From contig CM055066.1 of assembly GCA_029204045.2 (NCBI GenBank), positions 21,742,120 through 21,806,119 on the forward strand: DNA of 64,000 nt. Reading direction: 5' to 3'. The position numbers were made by a program, and so were the translations under genes. The DNA is from Tillandsia leiboldiana (Eukaryota > Streptophyta > Magnoliopsida > Poales > Bromeliaceae). A model generated the notes under the pieces. That model saw only the letters and a program-made list of their open reading frames with translations, did not search any database and was not told the origin of the DNA. Shown here piece by piece: positions 45,389 through 56,904 of this stretch. Within the stretch, counting starts at the first letter, position 1; the number at the start of each line of letters is the position of its first letter.

Positions 45389-46330
45389 AATGACCGTCGA
45401 TCTCGGCCAGTCTAAAATAGCATCCATTTTGGCCGGATTTCCACCGCCGCCCCTACGGCTAGAATAAGTAATCCAGGAAGATATGCTCTCGAAGCTAAAA
45501 CTTACACCACAACGACTTGGCAAAAAAACTTCTTCCCCACAGACCTTGTCACACCATCTACAAATGCTGCACAAGCTCTAAATCCATCAGGGAGGGGGGT
45601 AAAACCAAAATATTCCTGGGGGATGCCGCTATCAAACCTTTCAAGGCCAACAGAAACACAGAATTCCTCGATCTAGAGGCAACAGGGCATTAGTCCATCC
45701 ATTGGCTTCACTGTACTCGTAATGCCCCTACCGTGTCCTGAACACCATCTAGACAAAGCCCTCAGTTGAAATTCCATATTGGTGCAGGCATCATACAATA
45801 ATTGCCTGAACATAGCTCCATCAAAAGATTCTAAATAATATCTGGACCTGCCTGGACTCCAATCCCAAAGGGCTCTCACCGTCGTGTATTAACGACGTGG
45901 CACTAGGTCAAACAGACCCTCGATCCAACAGATCCCCGCACCGGTGCGATCAACTCTCCCAGCTCTTACAGATAATCCAAGTGGTGCTATTGAGGTTGGC
46001 GCAGTTTCCAGAACCACGTCAACCGCAATCTCAATCTCCCTAACAGGCGGCATAATCATCAACTCGAGTGGACTCACACCCGGGATTTCGCAGTAATAGA
46101 AATATCCTTTGGTCCCGGCGCCACCATAAGCTCCTCTCACACAGTCGCTAAACCCTGTGTGCTCGAACAATCTCCCCATAACAAGCCTCCCTTGTCTGCC
46201 TCGCAAAAGTCACAATCAGCACCCTCTCTGCACTTAACCATCCAGTGGTGCCGTGCCAACCAATCCCAAGCATTGGGTCAAAACATCGAACTGCCACCCA
46301 TATCAAAAGGTTTGCCGGTATAACTCATGG
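45389..46330 (-). pseudogene. T4 protease and reverse transcriptase remnants
   Basis: Minus-strand traces in several frames: a WLARHHWMV stretch near 46250 like the end of gypsy protease, PPVREIEIAVDVV near 46040 like the start of gypsy RT, and NPAKMDAILDWPR near 45430 like the C-terminal side of RT. Many stops. The order PR then RT on the minus strand fits Ty3/gypsy. Confidence 0.7.
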
Positions 46331-47963
46331 TCTCAACGACACTGAACATAATCCACAAGCCTCCTTCACATGCACAACACCGATGGTATCCTGTACCTCT
46401 AGTGCACGTGGTAACAACTCTGCCTCTAGTCCATGCCGGAATGCAAAGTGCACTAACTCCGACTACTGTGATGAAATCACACCTGCAACAACCCGATCCA
46501 CTACCGTGGCGCCCTCCAACCAGGCGGCACAAACTCATCCACACGGTGCAAGCGGTTGTCGCTTAGTCCATCAGAAAATATACAATCAATCACAAGGGAG
46601 CACGACCTCAGTCTTTGCTCACGCTGAGGCAACAGATACGATCCTCCGCAGACAGCAAAACCACGCTACCGTTGCACTACTCTGATATAGACACTGATAC
46701 TGCCATCGGGGTCCACCCGATCCCCAACATCTCAGAAATCCATCATTGCAATCGTCATAAGACAAAACACCATTAATCCATGCAATTCCCTATACACTTA
46801 TCCTTTCTAAGCTCACCCCTCAATCCCATATGATACAATCAAAATATGCAAGTTATAAATCACAAAGGGTAGAATTCCCTTGGGTAAGCTTTACATTAAC
46901 CATCCACAAGGATATCCACCACCCAGGAAAGCAAAACGAAAATGCCTCTGCCTGCCGATCTGTCCTCCATCACCTAGCGCCAAGCGCCTCCCTCCAGAAC
47001 TCGCCTCTAGCGGCAGATCCCCATCCAAGGAACTGCAGTGTCCAGCTCCAAACACAATGCCTACTCCGACGAGGCATCCACAGTCCAAAACCCGAACATG
47101 AGGGACCGAAAAGAAACTAAAGAGTATCCTGGCGCAATCCACTCCCAATCTCACTTATCCTATGTGCCTCGTCCCTCGAAACCTGGAGCACCAGTTCAAC
47201 AACTGCATAAACTTTCTAGCACAGGGAGGCTCTCAATTGATCACTCCATCACCCCCAACCACGACTTTGCCTCCAAAGGCTCCAAGCTCAATCTTACGAG
47301 TCGGGGTGGTTCATCTGCCAAATCTGGCTCACTTAATCAAACATGCCCCACAGCTCCCCGCTATCAACCATCCACCCTACCTCAGTGCCTTGGCACTAAA
47401 CATTGGCACGGAGGGGGCCACTCGCTCTATTGGCACTACAGAAATCCCTGCCGCTGAGGATACTACATCCTGGTGGTCTCAGAAGAAAAGTACTGTCGGG
47501 CTGCCCACTGCTCTGACAACTGCGTCACCAAACTAGCTGCTCGCTCTGCCGCTGATATGCCTCTGACAATCCTGTCATCTGGGTCCGGAGTTCTCTGACC
47601 TCAATCCGGGTATCCGGCCCAAAACCAACCGCTCAAGCTCAACTGCCATGACAGGATGCACAAGGGTCCCAAACCCAGCGTCGGGGAGACACCGCTCGCC
47701 ACGACGAAACCACAAATCAGCACACAATAACGCTCGACCCAATCCAGCGAAAGTCTAGAGCATGTCACCCATTCCATAGCGTTATGTTGTCTGCAGCCAA
47801 CATAACTACTTAGGAGAATACACATGCCAATCACTCATCCCGTCCCTCGGGAGAGGTGTAAAACTCAATCAGGACTCTCGCTACAAATCACGACTCTCAC
47901 GAAGTCATCCTAGGGTCCAACCACAAGCCTAGGGTTTCTAAGTCCACCATGACCTACAACCTA
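46331..47963 (-). other. T4 interior, gag position, nothing recognisable
   Basis: About 1.6 kb between the PBS and protease traces, where gag should lie. I could not recognise a capsid or zinc-knuckle motif; no long conserved frame. Confidence 0.5.
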
Positions 47964-47976
47964 GGCTCTGATACCA
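47964..47976 (-). other. T4 primer binding site
   Basis: Minus-strand TGGTATCAGAGCC (initiator tRNA-Met), 7 bp from the LTR end. Confidence 0.88.
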
Positions 47977-50900
47977 CCTAATCTGTCACGCCCCGGGGTC
48001 GAAACTGCGACCCGGGCTCGCCAACAGATCCGCCACCTATGCCAAATCCGCATAGGCGAAGCGTCCTACCTGCAAAAAGAGCTACAGCTAACAGATATCA
48101 GAGCTAAAAGATAAAACTGCTATAGAAATAATATCAACCACTGTACAACTGAAGATAAACAACAAGGTCCATCTCCCAAAAATGATAATCATACAATAAC
48201 CTCGAGTACAAAACTCATAGCTCAACAGGGAGATATCTCAAATACAACATCAGTGTACCAGCTCTCAATACATCATATCCTCACTACATCAGTCTCTCAA
48301 AAGAGGAAATGAATACTAATCTACCGACTATACTGAAGATCTCCTCAAAGGGGGGGGGGGGGGTACCGCTACTCTCCAATGAGTCAGGATCAAGCTCGCT
48401 ACTCCCTCACCGCGAACAGCAACCGCAAAAACGGCAACACCCGCCAAGACTCTGCAAAACAAGGGAGAAAAAGGACAAAAAGGGGGAAAAACCCCCGACG
48501 GGCGTGAGAACTACGCAAAAAGGGAGTTCTCAGTGGGTATCGCCACTAGGCCCGACGATCTGCCCACCAAGACCACTAGAGGCAAAAGATAACAAATGCA
48601 GTAAGACTTAAAGAAGAAGCAGAAGACACTCTACAGCTACCATGCCTCTATCTGAATGCTCAAATAGGGAAACTCTAATAAATATATGCAACACTCGCAC
48701 ACGAGGTGCTCAATCGACCCAATCGAGCTGACTGCCACATCGGGTCCAGTCAAACCTGCGCCCACCTACAACCACCTCCCGCTGACGGGCAGGAATTACG
48801 TAGGGCGTCCACACGGACTAACTCGCTATTGAGTAGTGGCTCATGCAGGCTATAGTCATAATCCATGCTCTCTCTCTCAGAACGGATAGACTCAAGATGC
48901 TCAACCTCTCACACAATGGTCAAAGAACCCACAACGACCACGGGACCATCGTCAAACCCCGAACGGTTCCCAACAATACTAGCACTGGTCTAAACACAGC
49001 TACTAGACTCCACTCGGTCCCCCAGGCACGAGTGTAACAAAAAGTATCTGCCTGAATAAACCCAATCGATAGACCAGTAATCACTGGTACTGCCTGCTCT
49101 GCTGTCGAACTCAAGAACCCCGCCTGGTGCCCGGCGCTCACACCGTGGAAAGCCTACTCCGGAGTGGCACTCGAGGGAAGCGACCCACACGAGTAAAGTA
49201 TCACTGTATCAAGCATCACTGTATCAAGTATCACGGTATCGAGTATCTCTGTAACCACTGTCTCATAATAGCAGGACTGGATCAAGACTATGATCAAAGT
49301 GGGAAACTCCGTCCCCTAACAAAACCCCGATCTGATGCAATAGTACTCAAAAAGTGGGAAACACCATCCACTAGAACAAATCTGATACCCAATCTGATGC
49401 AATAGTCAACATCCGGTCAACCGCCCAAAGTCCGCGGTCACCGCAATAACCCACGACCCACAATTGGGTAAAATAATCAAGATCCGGTCAACCGCCTACT
49501 GTGCGCGGTTGCCACAATAACCCACAATCCAACATCAAGCACACCCTGTCTCTGACCCGAAGGTCCCAGCTACACTATCCCAAACCTCTGCTCGAACCCG
49601 AGCAACATGACTCAAAAGTCTAAATAAAAAGGAGAAAGAAAGCAATCATGGTTTCTCCTAAGTCAAATCCCAAAAGATAGTGTATCAGTAAAAGATGGCC
49701 TAACTATATGTCCATACACATATGTCCATACAAGCATGCATTTGTCCTCAAGAAGGATAAAGAAAATAAACCTCATGCCAGAATTAGCAATGACCATACC
49801 TGTCCATGATTTTCGATCCATAATCACTCCTTGGAGTAGAACCTGCACATAACTACATAATCCTATCCCATTGTATAAACCAGCCTCATAAAAAGGGTTA
49901 TATGCTAACATGGCATGATAATTAATCATATAGGGTAACCTTGCCATAGGTAAGCTTCCACTAATCATCAACCTAAATGTCTGATTATTACCATCGTCAT
50001 AATATGAATAATTAACTTGCAATTCCCATAAATCAACGTTGTTAAGCTTACCAATCAATCCCAGGTATTGTACCCTACACCTGCATGCAATTCTAACATA
50101 TAGAGTTAGAGAACCGTCCACCGGTTCTCGGAACAAAGCACCCACCTGAAAAGCTGACTATCCAAAGCCCAACAGCTGAAAACACCAGATAACTCTAATC
50201 CCTTGCTCCAATAAGTTCAGCACACCCGTAACTCTCCTGGCCCAATACAAAGTCCACTATTACACATACATTCCAAAAATCTGCACTCACACACACATAC
50301 AACAACAGTCCCAGAAATGCTTACTTTTCACTTGCAGCAAGAGCCCAGAAAATTCCCAGAAAAATATCACCGCGATCCTCGCGTCGATAGCTTCGCAACG
50401 GTAGCTTGCACGCCCAAATCTGAGTTTGGTAAGGCAAGATATAAATTCGACAAGGTGGTACACTCAACAGATTTCAGCACAAAAGACTGTAGCACTGTAC
50501 ACAGAGAAACAGTGATTCTCACCTCTGATGAAATCTCAGAAAAATCCAAGAAAAATACGAGCGCGTTCATTGCGATCTGTAGATGAAAAAGTTGTATAAT
50601 CTCGTTTCCGGCTGACGCTTGTGCGCAAAGATATGGCCAAAACACCTCGATGCTGCCCCACAAAGCCAAACAGAAAATGGGTCACAGTGTTGCCTCGGGA
50701 TCCGTGCCAAAAACTCGCAACGGAAAAATGCAATCAATACGAAAGATGAAGCCCTACCTCTTAGGAGTCTGTCGGCGCAAGAATCACAGAAAAAGGATCT
50801 CGGGGTAGCCCAGGGGAGTCAAAACACTGCCGCTGCGACGAAGAAGAACACAGGAATGCAACGTCGCGCCGCGCCGTAAAATGGGGAACCTTGGGATTCG

Positions 50901-51027
50901 AGCCTCCTAAAATCCTAGAACTTGGTAGGAAGATCAAGGGTGAAGAGGTGAACAACTTTGCTTAAGGGGGCTCGGGCAGAAGGTGAGAGGGTTGAGAGAA
51001 AAAAGGCAAAGAAAGGGGCTCGGGTTG

Positions 51028-51148
51028 CCTTTAAATAGGCTGAAGAAAAACATTTGAAGAAATACCCTATGTGTCCCCACTTCCGGGCGCCGGAGTGTTT
51101 CGGGCTGCTACAGTAATGGGCCCAGCCCATTACTGTGCAAGCCCGAAA
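51028..51148 (-). promoter_or_regulatory. T4 right LTR TATA and upstream dyad
   Basis: As in the left LTR; the only change I noticed is in the dyad loop, cccga against cccag, leaving the stems intact. Confidence 0.78.
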
Positions 51149-51159
51149 CCACTCGGGCC

Positions 51160-51650
51160 CGCCACGTAGCCCAGCACTGTGCTTCCCCGGGCCCCGCTGC
51201 GCCCGGCGCACCCGCGCCCGCCAGTGGCGTCGCGCCACGTGGCCCCGGCAACCCGTGCACCGCGCACGTCGCCGCCTGCACCGCGCCCGTACGGCCACCT
51301 GCCCGCCGTACCGCCACCTGCCCCCGGTCAACCACTCCACAGCCTGCGTGGACCGGGAGCACAACACCGAACCAGTAACCGCATGCCACATGTCCACCCA
51401 GTCTACCGTGCACCCATGCCCACAGTCCGTGGACCTCGCGCCGTGGACCAACCAACCGAACAATGCCACGTGGCATCCCGCACTGGAGCACGTCGGTGCC
51501 GTGGACCGCGCGCCTGCCCGCGCGCCCGGGCGCCTGCCCGCACCCTGCCCGCGCCTTGTGCCGCCGCCTGCCGCCTGCCCGAGGCTGCGCCGCCGCCCGC
51601 CGGCGCTGCCCGCCGCCGCCGGCGATCGCCGGAGACACTGTTCCGGCGTG
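51160..51650 (-). promoter_or_regulatory. T4 right LTR GC-rich U3 island
   Basis: Counterpart of 43681-44170; CCACGTGG and GTGGACC words upstream of TATA. Slightly shorter than the left copy because of a missing GCC-repeat stretch. Confidence 0.6.
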
Positions 51651-52005
51651 AACAGTAACCGCAATCTCAAAACTAACAAGTAAATAGCCCACCTTAACCG
51701 TTTTCGCGCGCTGATTCCAAAAATGGTGTCCATTTTGCCAAATTCCACTCCTATAATTTGCCGGTGGCTCCCGAAAAGGTATTTTTAATCCGAATTCCGC
51801 GCCGAGCCTAAATTTGATATCCACTCTGCGCGTGAACTCTTCTAAACATCCGATGGGGTCCCCCGATTACCTACGAGATCCATTTTAAGCCTCGAGTCCA
51901 TCTCTTGTGTCCAAATTGGCGCGCGAACACCGCCGACATGCCACGTAGGCTTCCATAAGCTGCTGGTCACACTGTAGAAGCCCTGCAAAGATCCGGGTCA
52001 CCACA

Positions 52006-52898
52006 GGCCACGCGAGTCCACGGGCCGATTTTGGGGTAAATCGTTGTTTTTTGGGTCGTGATGATCTGCCGAATACTTAGATTAGAAATAGATCGGAAAT
52101 ACCATCTAAGTATTCATTGATTTGATTCAACTCAAAATGTGAGTATGAAAACCTAGAATCAAATCAATCAAAATGTGAGTATGAAAACCTAGAAACATAA
52201 GATAGAATCTATGATTTCCTTTCTTCTCTATATGTGGATCTTAGGCCGTATAAAAGATGACGGCTACTTTTTCTATTATGTGGATTTTGCCCTAGAAAAA
52301 GAATCATAGGGTCTATTTATAGGTTAGAAACCCTTGGAAAAAGATACGGATCAAAAACTATCCTTTTCTGGAATTTTTACATGACGACGATCCGGATCGG
52401 AGATCGGCGATCCGGATTGCACTAGCGAGAAAAACAGATTCCAGAAAAACGAAGGTTCAGGATCCGGATCGAAGTGCTTGATCCGGATCGTTCATACAGT
52501 TCACCAAACATCAACGTTCGGGATCCGGATTGCAAAGCCTGATCCGGATCTCTCAAATAAAATGGTAAACTCGGTGTTCGAGCTCCGGATCAAGGGAAGC
52601 TACGATCCGGATTGAACTGATGTATGAACGAACCACCTTCGGGATCCGGATTGCAAAGCCTGATCCGGATCCTGAACATGTCCCATGTCCAGTTTTTGAT
52701 AATTATGCAATTACAAGTTCATCCAAGTGTTTCTACACTATAAGAAGTATTCGGATCACCAAAGATATTAAGTTCAACATACCTGATCCTTTTGAATTCT
52801 TCTTTCTTGAGATTGAGTTATATGATCCAACCTTCTTTACCTTCAATCTTCAAGACTTAACCGAATTCACGAAATACGCCAACATAAATTCCGTAACA
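52006..52898 (-). repeat. SIRE-B 5' LTR, distal fragment
   Basis: Matches the SIRE-A LTR from its hairpin-1 region (acgcgagtcca) to the LTR end GTAACA at 52898. Contains hairpins I and II with a small local duplication (about 52130-52190) and the palindrome array (52388-52671). The rest of the LTR was separated by T4 and should lie in the gap. Target flank gacta (52899-52903). Confidence 0.85.
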
Positions 52899-54109
52899 GA
52901 CTATACAAGCATGCAAATGTCCTTTAATTGGTAAAATAAATGCAGGTGTCCTGATTTTTACATGAAGTAGAGCATGCTATAACAAGAAATTATGATCGCC
53001 TAAGTACCCTATGTACTAGTATATCATAAGCCGGCCTACACACATTCATAAAGTCCCCCAAATTTAAATGATATTTCCTATAGCATAGTCTATCAATTTT
53101 CTGCGATCAATTCCTCAAGGATGATAGTTCTAACATGGTATTTTATGCCCAAGCATATATATATATATTACAAATAGAGTGCACTTTGCCATTTTACATA
53201 GGGAGCATTCCAATAAGCCTAGTGGGTAGTCAAAAGTGAGGAGTTTACAACAACAACACCCACCTCGAACGCTAAATCACCGTCCAAACGATGTCCTCGC
53301 CCAAGCAGGTCAACCGCCACAATCACTGTACAGAATACCCCAAAATACACACAATTAATTATACAAGCACCCTCATGAACATGCTGTCACTCAAGAAACA
53401 GTCCAGAACTGCACTGTTTTCACCTGCGAGATGGGCTCGAAAAATTTCAAAAAAAAATACCGCCACGACCGTCGCGACGAGACGATCGAAACGAGTACCT
53501 ACATGTTCAAAACTGAGTTTCGTACATCAAGATGTAAATTCTGCAAGGTGACCACCTTAAAACAAACCAAATACAAAATCTGTAGCACTTAGCTCAGGAA
53601 AAAGGGATTTTTCACCTTTGGGGAAAACTCAGAAAAATCTAGGAAAATTTAAGGACGTTCCTTGCGACGTGTAGATGCAAAACGACTATAGGAACGCCTC
53701 CAACCGATGCGTGAGCGCAAAGATATCACCGAAACACTGTGGTACTGTCCAAAACTCCGCCAAAGAAAAAGGGTCAAAAGAAAGCTCGGGAAAATCCAAG
53801 AAAAACTCAAAAAAAGGGGGAGCTCAAAATGCAAAAGTCGTAGCACTACCTGTCGTGAAGCCAACGGCGCAAGAATCGCCGGAAACGGGGGTCGGAGTAG
53901 GCTGGGGGAGTCCGCGCACTTAAACGCGACGAAACGGGTCGCCGGTGTGGGAGCGTCGCTGTGCGTCGAATCGCAGTAAATGCCGAAGTCGTGTCCTCCA
54001 AAAATCCTCAAAGTCCTCCAAAGGGTGTGGCACTGTGGGATGAAGAAATCCCCTGAAGAGCTCTCTGTGGAAAAAGTCCCAGAAAAGGGAGAAAAAATGG
54101 CCTAAGGGG

Positions 54110-54180
54110 CCTATTTATAAGCCCAGCCCAAATAAGCTATTGGGCCGGATTCGGGCGAACCTTTCGGGCGCCCGAATCCG
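54110..54180 (-). promoter_or_regulatory. Host gypsy LTR TATA and upstream dyad
   Basis: TATAAATAG on the minus strand and a dyad (54146-54157 with 54169-54180) unrelated in sequence to the T1/T4 dyads but in the same position class. Confidence 0.72.
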
Positions 54181-54189
54181 CGGGTCACA

Positions 54190-54680
54190 CCTCCACCCCG
54201 TCCGACGCAGCGCCCGAATCCCTCCGCTTCTGCCACGTGTCCCGCACAGCGGACAGCGTGTGCGGGGCGGCTGGGATTCGGCCACGCATCCCCTCCCGGT
54301 CAAACCGAGTAGGTGGGGGCCGCCAGTGGCGCGGCGACACGTGGCCCTCACTCGAGCGCGGGTCACGTGCGCACGACCGCGTCGCCTGACCACTGTGCGC
54401 GCACGCGCCCCGAGGCACTCCTCCGTACTTCTGTGGACCGCGCCTACGTGAGCCAGCCAATGCCAGGCCGCCATGTGTCCCTGCACCCGGTCCAAAGTAA
54501 CCGCGCGGGTTCCATGGTCTGTGCTGCGTGCGCCAGCCATTCCGGGCACGCCACGGGTCTCGCTCTTCGGTCCATGCACCTCTCCGTGCCTCCCCGTGGA
54601 CCGCGCTGCGTGAGCCGGCCAATGACAGGCCACCACGTGGCTCCAGGCCGGTCCACGGTCTCCCCCATGCACCCGAATCC
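54190..54680 (-). promoter_or_regulatory. Host gypsy LTR GC-rich U3 island
   Basis: ACGTGG-core words and GTGGACCGCG words, as in T1, T3 and T4, despite low overall similarity. Confidence 0.58.
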
Positions 54681-54966
54681 ACCGAAAACTTCCGAGTGTC
54701 CGTTTTTGGTCATCCGGACTCAGAATTACCAAGCAAATAGCCGTTTTCGAGCGTTTTTCCGCGCTGAATCCAAATACAACATCTGTTTGGCCCAAAACCT
54801 TTTCTAAAATTTGGCAAATACAGCCGAAGGCCAATCTAGCAATAAGTACCTCAATGGGTCCGTCTGTGAGATCCCTTTGATACACTATGGACCAGACGCA
54901 CCATCAATAGGTGTTTTACACATTGGATTCACGGGGAAAGACTACATGGGGTCCTGGACCACTACA

Positions 54967-54980
54967 TTCTTCCCCTACAA
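54967..54980 (-). other. Host gypsy polypurine tract
   Basis: Minus-strand TTGTAGGGGAAGAA beside the LTR start TGTAG, preceded by CGAGGACGAAAC. Confidence 0.88.
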
Positions 54981-55014
54981 GAAAAAGTTTCGTCCTCGAA
55001 ACAAAAGTCATACC

Positions 55015-56079
55015 TCAAGCCGGGGCCTTGAACAAGTGGTGGTAGGCGTCCATCATCGCTGACTCCAGCTCCTAAGTAGCCTAGCGCTCGCTATGGCTGC
55101 TCCACAGAATCTTCACGTAAGGGATGGCCCGACTGCGCAACTCCCTCACCTCACGGTCTAAAATCCGCAATGGCCGCTCAACATAGCAATCCTCCGTGAT
55201 CTCCAATGGGGTGAAGTCAATGATGTGCGACGGATCATAAACATACCTTCTCAGAGTGGATACATGAAACATATCATGAACACCAGCAAGTCTGGGAGGA
55301 AGTGCAAGCCTGTAGGCAACTGGCCCTGTGCGCTCCAATACCTCGAAAGGTCTAATATTACGAGGGCTCAGCTTCCCACGAATGCCAAATCTCCTAATTC
55401 CCTTGGACGGCGAGACCTTCAAAAAGACATGATCTCCAACCAAGAACTCAAGGTCTCGTCTCCGCACATCTGCGTAACTCCTCTGCCTGCTTTGGGCGGT
55501 CAGTAGATGTTTCCTGATTACCCTAACCTTTTCCTCTGCCTCACGCAGTAGCCCTGGCCCCAACGCCCGTCTTTCACCCACATCACTCCAATAAAGCGGG
55601 GAACGACACTTGCGTCCATACAATGCCTCAAAAGGAGCCATCTGGATGCTCGCTTGAAAGCTATTGTTGTACGCAAACTCTGCCAGTGATAAGTGTCGCA
55701 CCCAACCTCCTCAAAAGTCCAACGTGCAAGCTCTAAGCATGTCCTCAAGAATCTGTATGGTGCGCTCTGACTGCCCGTCTGTCTGTGGGTGAAACGCTGT
55801 GCTGAAACTGAGCTGCGTCCCCAAAGTGGCCTATAGACTCCTCCAAAAGCGTGAAACGAATCTCGGGTCTCGATCAGACACAATGGAGGCGGGTACTCCG
55901 TTTAACCTCACAATCTCATCTAAGTACAACTGCGACAGCCGCTCAAGTGACCAAGTGGTCTGCATCGGCAAGAAGTGAGCGGACTTAGTGAGTCTGTCAA
56001 CAATCACCCATATGGCATCTGCTCCTCCCAGTGCCCTCGCTAAACCGACCACAAAATCCATCGTAATGTGGTCCCATTT
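55015..56079 (-). pseudogene. pol: Host gypsy pol: integrase core and chromodomain
   Basis: Ty3/gypsy integrase core on the minus strand (MDFVVGL, SDRDPRF, HPQTDGQSER: the three acidic residues), the C-terminal domain (VSPSKGIRRFG, LHVSTL-type motif) and a Tekay-type chromodomain region (PLEITED, RPLRILDREVRELR). The chromodomain would direct integration to particular chromatin. Nonsense codons: TAG after FWRSL (near 55830), TGA in the LDF-GGW stretch (near 55705) and two TAGs in the chromodomain end (near 55070-55081). The gene ends at a TGA at 55015-55017 and continues upstream past the Cassandra insertion. Confidence 0.9.
56075..56079. repeat. Target-site duplication of Cassandra copy 2 (with 56656-56660)
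   Basis: Perfect direct repeat cattt on both sides of the TRIM. Confidence 0.95.
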
Positions 56080-56655
56080 TGTAACACCCCCGGAATTTGG
56101 ATTAGTCCTCTATATAAATGATATAATAGGACTAAATCTCTAACCCGGCTATAGCATTTTGGATGGTAGCAAAATCCAAGAGGAACATGAGAGTTAAGCG
56201 TGCTAGAGCTAGAGTATTTCTAGGATGGGTGACCCCCTGGGAAGTGGGGCGTCACAGTTGGTATCAGAGCCATTCACCAGCCGGAAATGTGAGATGAGTC
56301 TCGGCTGAGCCAGGGTTATATAGCGGGTAGAGCGAGGCTCCCCGGCTAATGACCGTTGTAGGTGGAGTGCAGCTCCCTACAAGGTCGGCTAAGGCTAGCG
56401 AGACAAGTCTCACATCGCCTGGTGCTTGTGAGTGTGCTTGAGCCTGACGTGGACGTCAGGGCTTAAAGGGGGGAAGAATGTAACACCCCCGGAATTTGGA
56501 TTAGTCCTCTATATAAATGATATAATAGGACTAAATTTCTAACCCGGCTATAGCATTTTGGATGGTAGCAAAATCCAAGAGGAACATGAGAGTTAAGCGT
56601 GCTAGAGCTAGAGTAGTTCTAGGATGGGTGACCCCCTGGGAAGTGGGGCGTCACA
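56080..56655 (+). mobile_element. Cassandra TRIM retrotransposon, copy 2
   Basis: 576 bp with 177-bp LTRs (56080-56256, 56479-56655), PBS TGGTATCAGAGCCA (56259-56272) and PPT (56465-56478). The 5S-like segments lie in the 3' half of each LTR (about 56174-56251 and 56573-56650). LTRs begin TGTAACACCC here. Two LTR differences noticed. Perfect TSD cattt. Oriented opposite to the gypsy gene it interrupts, between the integrase zinc region and catalytic core. Confidence 0.95.
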
Positions 56656-56660
56656 CATTT

Positions 56661-56904
56661 CCACTATGGGATTGGGAGACTCTGTAACTTACCAGCCGGC
56701 ACCCGGTGCTCAGCTTTTACCTGCTGGCAAGTTAAATACTGCGCTACAAATTTCTCGATATCCCTCTTCATCCCAATCCACCAGAAGTGTGCCCGAAGGT
56801 CCTTATACATCTTAGTTCCACCAGGGTGGAGGGTGTAAGGTGTATAATGGGCCTCTCTCAATACCAGCTCTGTGATCTCTGGATCTACTGGCACACACAC
56901 TCGG
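56661..56904 (-). pseudogene. pol: Host gypsy pol: integrase zinc-binding region
   Basis: HPGGTKMYKDLRAHFWW and a QQVKAEH tail identify the H2C2 region. The first Cys of the CxxC pair appears replaced by Tyr (AQYLTCQQ), which would weaken zinc binding. Flanked by Cassandra copy 2 and the gag-only copia element. Confidence 0.88.

Larger units (their letters stand above)
40490..52005 (-). mobile_element. T4: Tekay-type gypsy element with decayed interior
   Basis: Two ~4.0-kb LTRs (40490-44537, 47984-52005) around a 3.4-kb interior. Minus orientation is fixed by the PBS at 47964-47976 and the polypurine tract at 44538-44549 beside a conserved CGAGGACGAAAC motif. The LTRs look nearly identical wherever I compared them, yet the interior has only broken traces of protease, RT and chromodomain. 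Such a copy must have moved using proteins supplied in trans. It is inserted in the 5' LTR of SIRE-B; the right target copy is ggcca (52006-52010). Confidence 0.88.
47984..52005 (-). repeat. T4 right LTR (5' LTR)
   Basis: 4022 bp, TGTCACGCCCCGG...CACCACA. TATA 51028-51039, dyad 51098-51148 (loop cccag), GC island about 51160-51650. About 3 kb beyond TATA holds no gene. Confidence 0.92.
52899..54966 (-). repeat. Host gypsy (Tekay) 3' LTR remainder
   Basis: On the minus strand the LTR starts TGTAGTGGTCC at 54966. It resembles T3/T4 in layout (for example acaagcatgcaaatgtcct near 52905) but is clearly diverged. GC island about 54190-54680, a 12-bp perfect dyad CGGATTCGGGCG/CGCCCGAATCCG at 54146-54180, TATA at 54110-54120. 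Interrupted at 52898 by SIRE-B. No gene. Confidence 0.82.

Noticed and set aside
46245..46685. 146-codon plus-strand ORF in the T4 interior
   Set aside because: Opposite strand to the protease/RT traces; no recognisable domain.
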